A DNA stretch of 30,470 bases. Source: an uncultured Clostridium sp. Its GTDB lineage: Bacteria > Bacillota > Clostridia > Lachnospirales > Lachnospiraceae. The stretch spans positions 1 through 30,470 of the forward strand of contig CAUCIO010000008.1 of NCBI GenBank assembly GCA_958442925.1. Reading direction: 5' to 3'. Positions within the stretch are counted from its first letter, which is position 1; every line of letters begins with the position of its first letter. The notes under the pieces were generated by a model that made no database searches, had not been told where the DNA came from, and saw only the letters and a list, made by a program, of their open reading frames with translations. The position numbers and the translations under genes are program-made. Of the stretch, positions 29,458 to 30,470 are shown piece after piece.

Positions 29458-30270
29458 CTACACCGCCTGTTCCCTTACACGGGTTTCTGTATCTGTCTCC
29501 TGCACTCCCCGTTCCTGACTGTCCACAGTCCTGTTAAAAAGCCGGAAAATATTTTTCCGCTTAATTTCCAGCTGGTTTAAAATGAAATCCTTCACAAACT
29601 GATTGCCCGGCTGGAACACGATCTCCTCCGGCGTTCCATACTGGGAAATGCCTCCCTTGTTTACAATCAGAACCTTGTCTGACAGAGTCAGAGCCTCCTC
29701 CGGATCGTGGGTAACAATAATAGTAGTCAGATGATAGTCTCTGGCAATTTCACGGATTTTTTCCTTGATCGATTCCTTGATCACTCCGTCCAGAGCGCTC
29801 AGCGGCTCGTCTAACAGCAGAATCCTGGGCTTCATCACCATCGTTCTGGCCAGAGCCACCCTCTGCTTCTGACCGCCTGACAGCTGCTCAATCTTCTTTG
29901 CCAGGTGCTCCCGCAGTCCCAGCAGATCGATCAGCTCCTCCACCTCCTGCTTCGTGGAAATGCCCGGACGGTTTTTCAGGCCGTAGGTAATATTCTGATA
30001 TACGTTCAGATTAGGAAACAGGGCATAATCCTGAAATACGATATTAAAACCTCTTTTTTCCATAGGAAGTCTCGTCATCTCCTGTCCGTTAAACAGGATC
30101 TGCCCCTCATCTGCGTCCGTCAGCCCCAGAATCAGATTTAACAAAGTAGTCTTTCCGCATCCGGACGGTCCTAGAATGGACACAATTTCTCCATCCTGAA
30201 TCTCCAGATTTATGTCGTGAAGAATCGTAACTTTGTCATAAGATTTTTTTATATGTTTCAGCTCCAGCAT
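29458..30270 (-). CDS. ABC importer ATPase of the Fe3+/phosphonate-type system
   Basis: This 270-residue ATP-binding subunit energises the permease encoded next. Motifs are Walker A GPSGCGKTT, Q-loop VFQDYALFPNL, signature LSGGQKQR, Walker B LLLDEPLSALD and H-loop VTHDPEEAL, all intact. The Q-loop form and the overall type match the nitrate/sulfonate/Fe3+/polyamine branch of importer ATPases. A C-terminal tail of about 55 residues lacks a clear TOBE domain. AAAGGAG precedes the ATG. It is the first gene of its operon, with a TATAAT promoter and two palindromes upstream. Confidence 0.92.
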   Translation of the reverse strand: MLELKHIKKSYDKVTILHDINLEIQDGEIVSILGPSGCGKTTLLNLILGLTDADEGQILFNGQEMTRLPMEKRGFNIVFQDYALFPNLNVYQNITYGLKNRPGISTKQEVEELIDLLGLREHLAKKIEQLSGGQKQRVALARTMVMKPRILLLDEPLSALDGVIKESIKEKIREIARDYHLTTIIVTHDPEEALTLSDKVLIVNKGGISQYGTPEEIVFQPGNQFVKDFILNQLEIKRKNIFRLFNRTVDSQERGVQETDTETRVREQAV

Positions 30271-30290
30271 AATAACTTTCTCCTTTCACC

Positions 30291-30306
30291 GCGTTTTTGA
30301 AAACGC
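30291..30306. promoter_or_regulatory. Palindrome in the leader of the ABC importer operon
   Basis: GCGTTTT-TG-AAAACGC is a perfect 7+7 inverted repeat between the predicted transcription start and the ribosome site of the ATPase gene. It could be an operator for a repressor or a short RNA hairpin near the start of translation. Confidence 0.45.
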
Positions 30307-30324
30307 CCTCTGTACACTGACGCT

Positions 30325-30330
30325 ATTATA
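30325..30330 (-). promoter_or_regulatory. -10 box of the ABC importer operon
   Basis: A perfect TATAAT on the minus strand lies 55 bases before the ATPase start codon. The sequence 17 bases upstream (30348-30353) is a poor -35 match, so the promoter may need an activator. Confidence 0.5.
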
Positions 30331-30348
30331 GCCGGGGTAAAGAAAGGG

Positions 30349-30361
30349 AACTATCATAGTT
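30349..30361. promoter_or_regulatory. 13-bp palindrome over the -35 region, candidate operator
   Basis: AACTAT-C-ATAGTT is a perfect 6+1+6 dyad that covers the position expected for the -35 box of the ABC importer promoter. The placement fits a transcription-factor site; no known consensus is recognised. Confidence 0.4.
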
Positions 30362-30417
30362 GTGAAAAATTTTGTAAAATCAGATTAAAGAAGTGAATAT
30401 GTCTGTAAAATGTCTTA

Positions 30418-30470
30418 ATCGAGTAGGAGGGGATTTTTATAAATCCCCGACCTCTCACACCACCGTGCGT
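30418..30470 (-). mobile_element. Group II intron, 3' end (domain V remnant and domain VI), truncated by window edge
   Basis: Read on the minus strand, the window opens with ACGCACGGTGGTGTGAGAGG, matching the 3' strand of a group II intron domain V and the V-VI joint. A hairpin (GGGGATTT-loop-AAATCCCC, 30429-30448) and CCTACTCGAT follow. The A of CCTAC lies 7 bases from the predicted intron end, where the branch-point A of domain VI is expected, and the last bases fit the AY rule. The predicted 3' splice site is near 30418, about 57 bases upstream of the ABC importer -35 region. The reverse transcriptase and the rest of the intron lie outside the window. Confidence 0.8.

Noticed and set aside
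28194..29537. Long plus-strand open frame (447 codons) opposite the double permease
   Set aside because: Antisense shadow with a composition of Gln, His, Arg and Lys unlike a real protein; the minus-strand permease is clear.

Overview
The window looks like a chromosome segment of a Gram-positive anaerobe, most probably a Lachnospiraceae (Clostridium cluster XIVa) bacterium. The basis is moderate GC, strong AGGAGG-type ribosome sites, lipoprotein solute-binding proteins, a very large multi-PAS GGDEF/EAL protein and LicD/Wzx-type surface-glycan genes. Species is not resolved. Apart from a truncated hemolysin III-family gene at the left edge, every gene is on the minus strand, so transcription runs right to left.

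Right to left: (1) 30418-30470 is the 3' end of a group II intron cut by the window edge. (2) 26749-30270 is a three-gene ABC importer (ATPase, fused double permease, lipoprotein; Fe3+/phosphonate type) with its own TATAAT promoter, two perfect palindromes upstream and a terminator abutting the last stop codon. (3) 24764-26440 is leuA, with its own extended -10 promoter, a leader of about 155 nt and a clear intrinsic terminator. (4) 20767-24531 encodes a 1254-residue PAS/GGDEF/EAL/PAS/GGDEF protein of cyclic-di-GMP metabolism. Its last codons run into an unusual repeat: a perfect 20-bp inverted repeat plus a 40-bp imperfect direct repeat. (5) 8916-20561 is a surface-polysaccharide operon: glf, licD, a Wzx-like flippase, a class V aminotransferase, a nucleotidyltransferase, a DUF2142 membrane protein, three GT2 glycosyltransferases, DUF2304, rfbC and an ABC-2 (Wzm/TagG-like) permease. 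Four-base stop/start overlaps couple licD-wzx-aminotransferase-nucleotidyltransferase, and an internal promoter precedes rfbC. (6) 339-8675 is a nickel/Lar operon: SBP_bac_5 lipoprotein, a fused NikB-NikC-like permease, two ATPases, then larB, larC and larE.

Functional reading: cluster 6 pairs a probable nickel importer with synthesis of the nickel-pincer nucleotide cofactor, but larA, the classic user of that cofactor, is not in the window. Cluster 5 predicts a glycan with galactofuranose and probably rhamnose, plus a substituent activated as a CMP/CDP conjugate and added by LicD. The aminotransferase/cytidylyltransferase pair suggests 2-aminoethylphosphonate, but this is inference and the genes that form the C-P bond are not here. 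The ABC-2 permease has no partner ATPase in the window.

The most unusual items are the fused permease with a 70-residue lysine/arginine-rich linker, the His-repeat LarC, the three-cysteine LarE, the hairpin-rich leader before the nickel operon, the orphan Wzm-like permease, the possible phosphonate-decoration module and the repeat element at 20671-20774.
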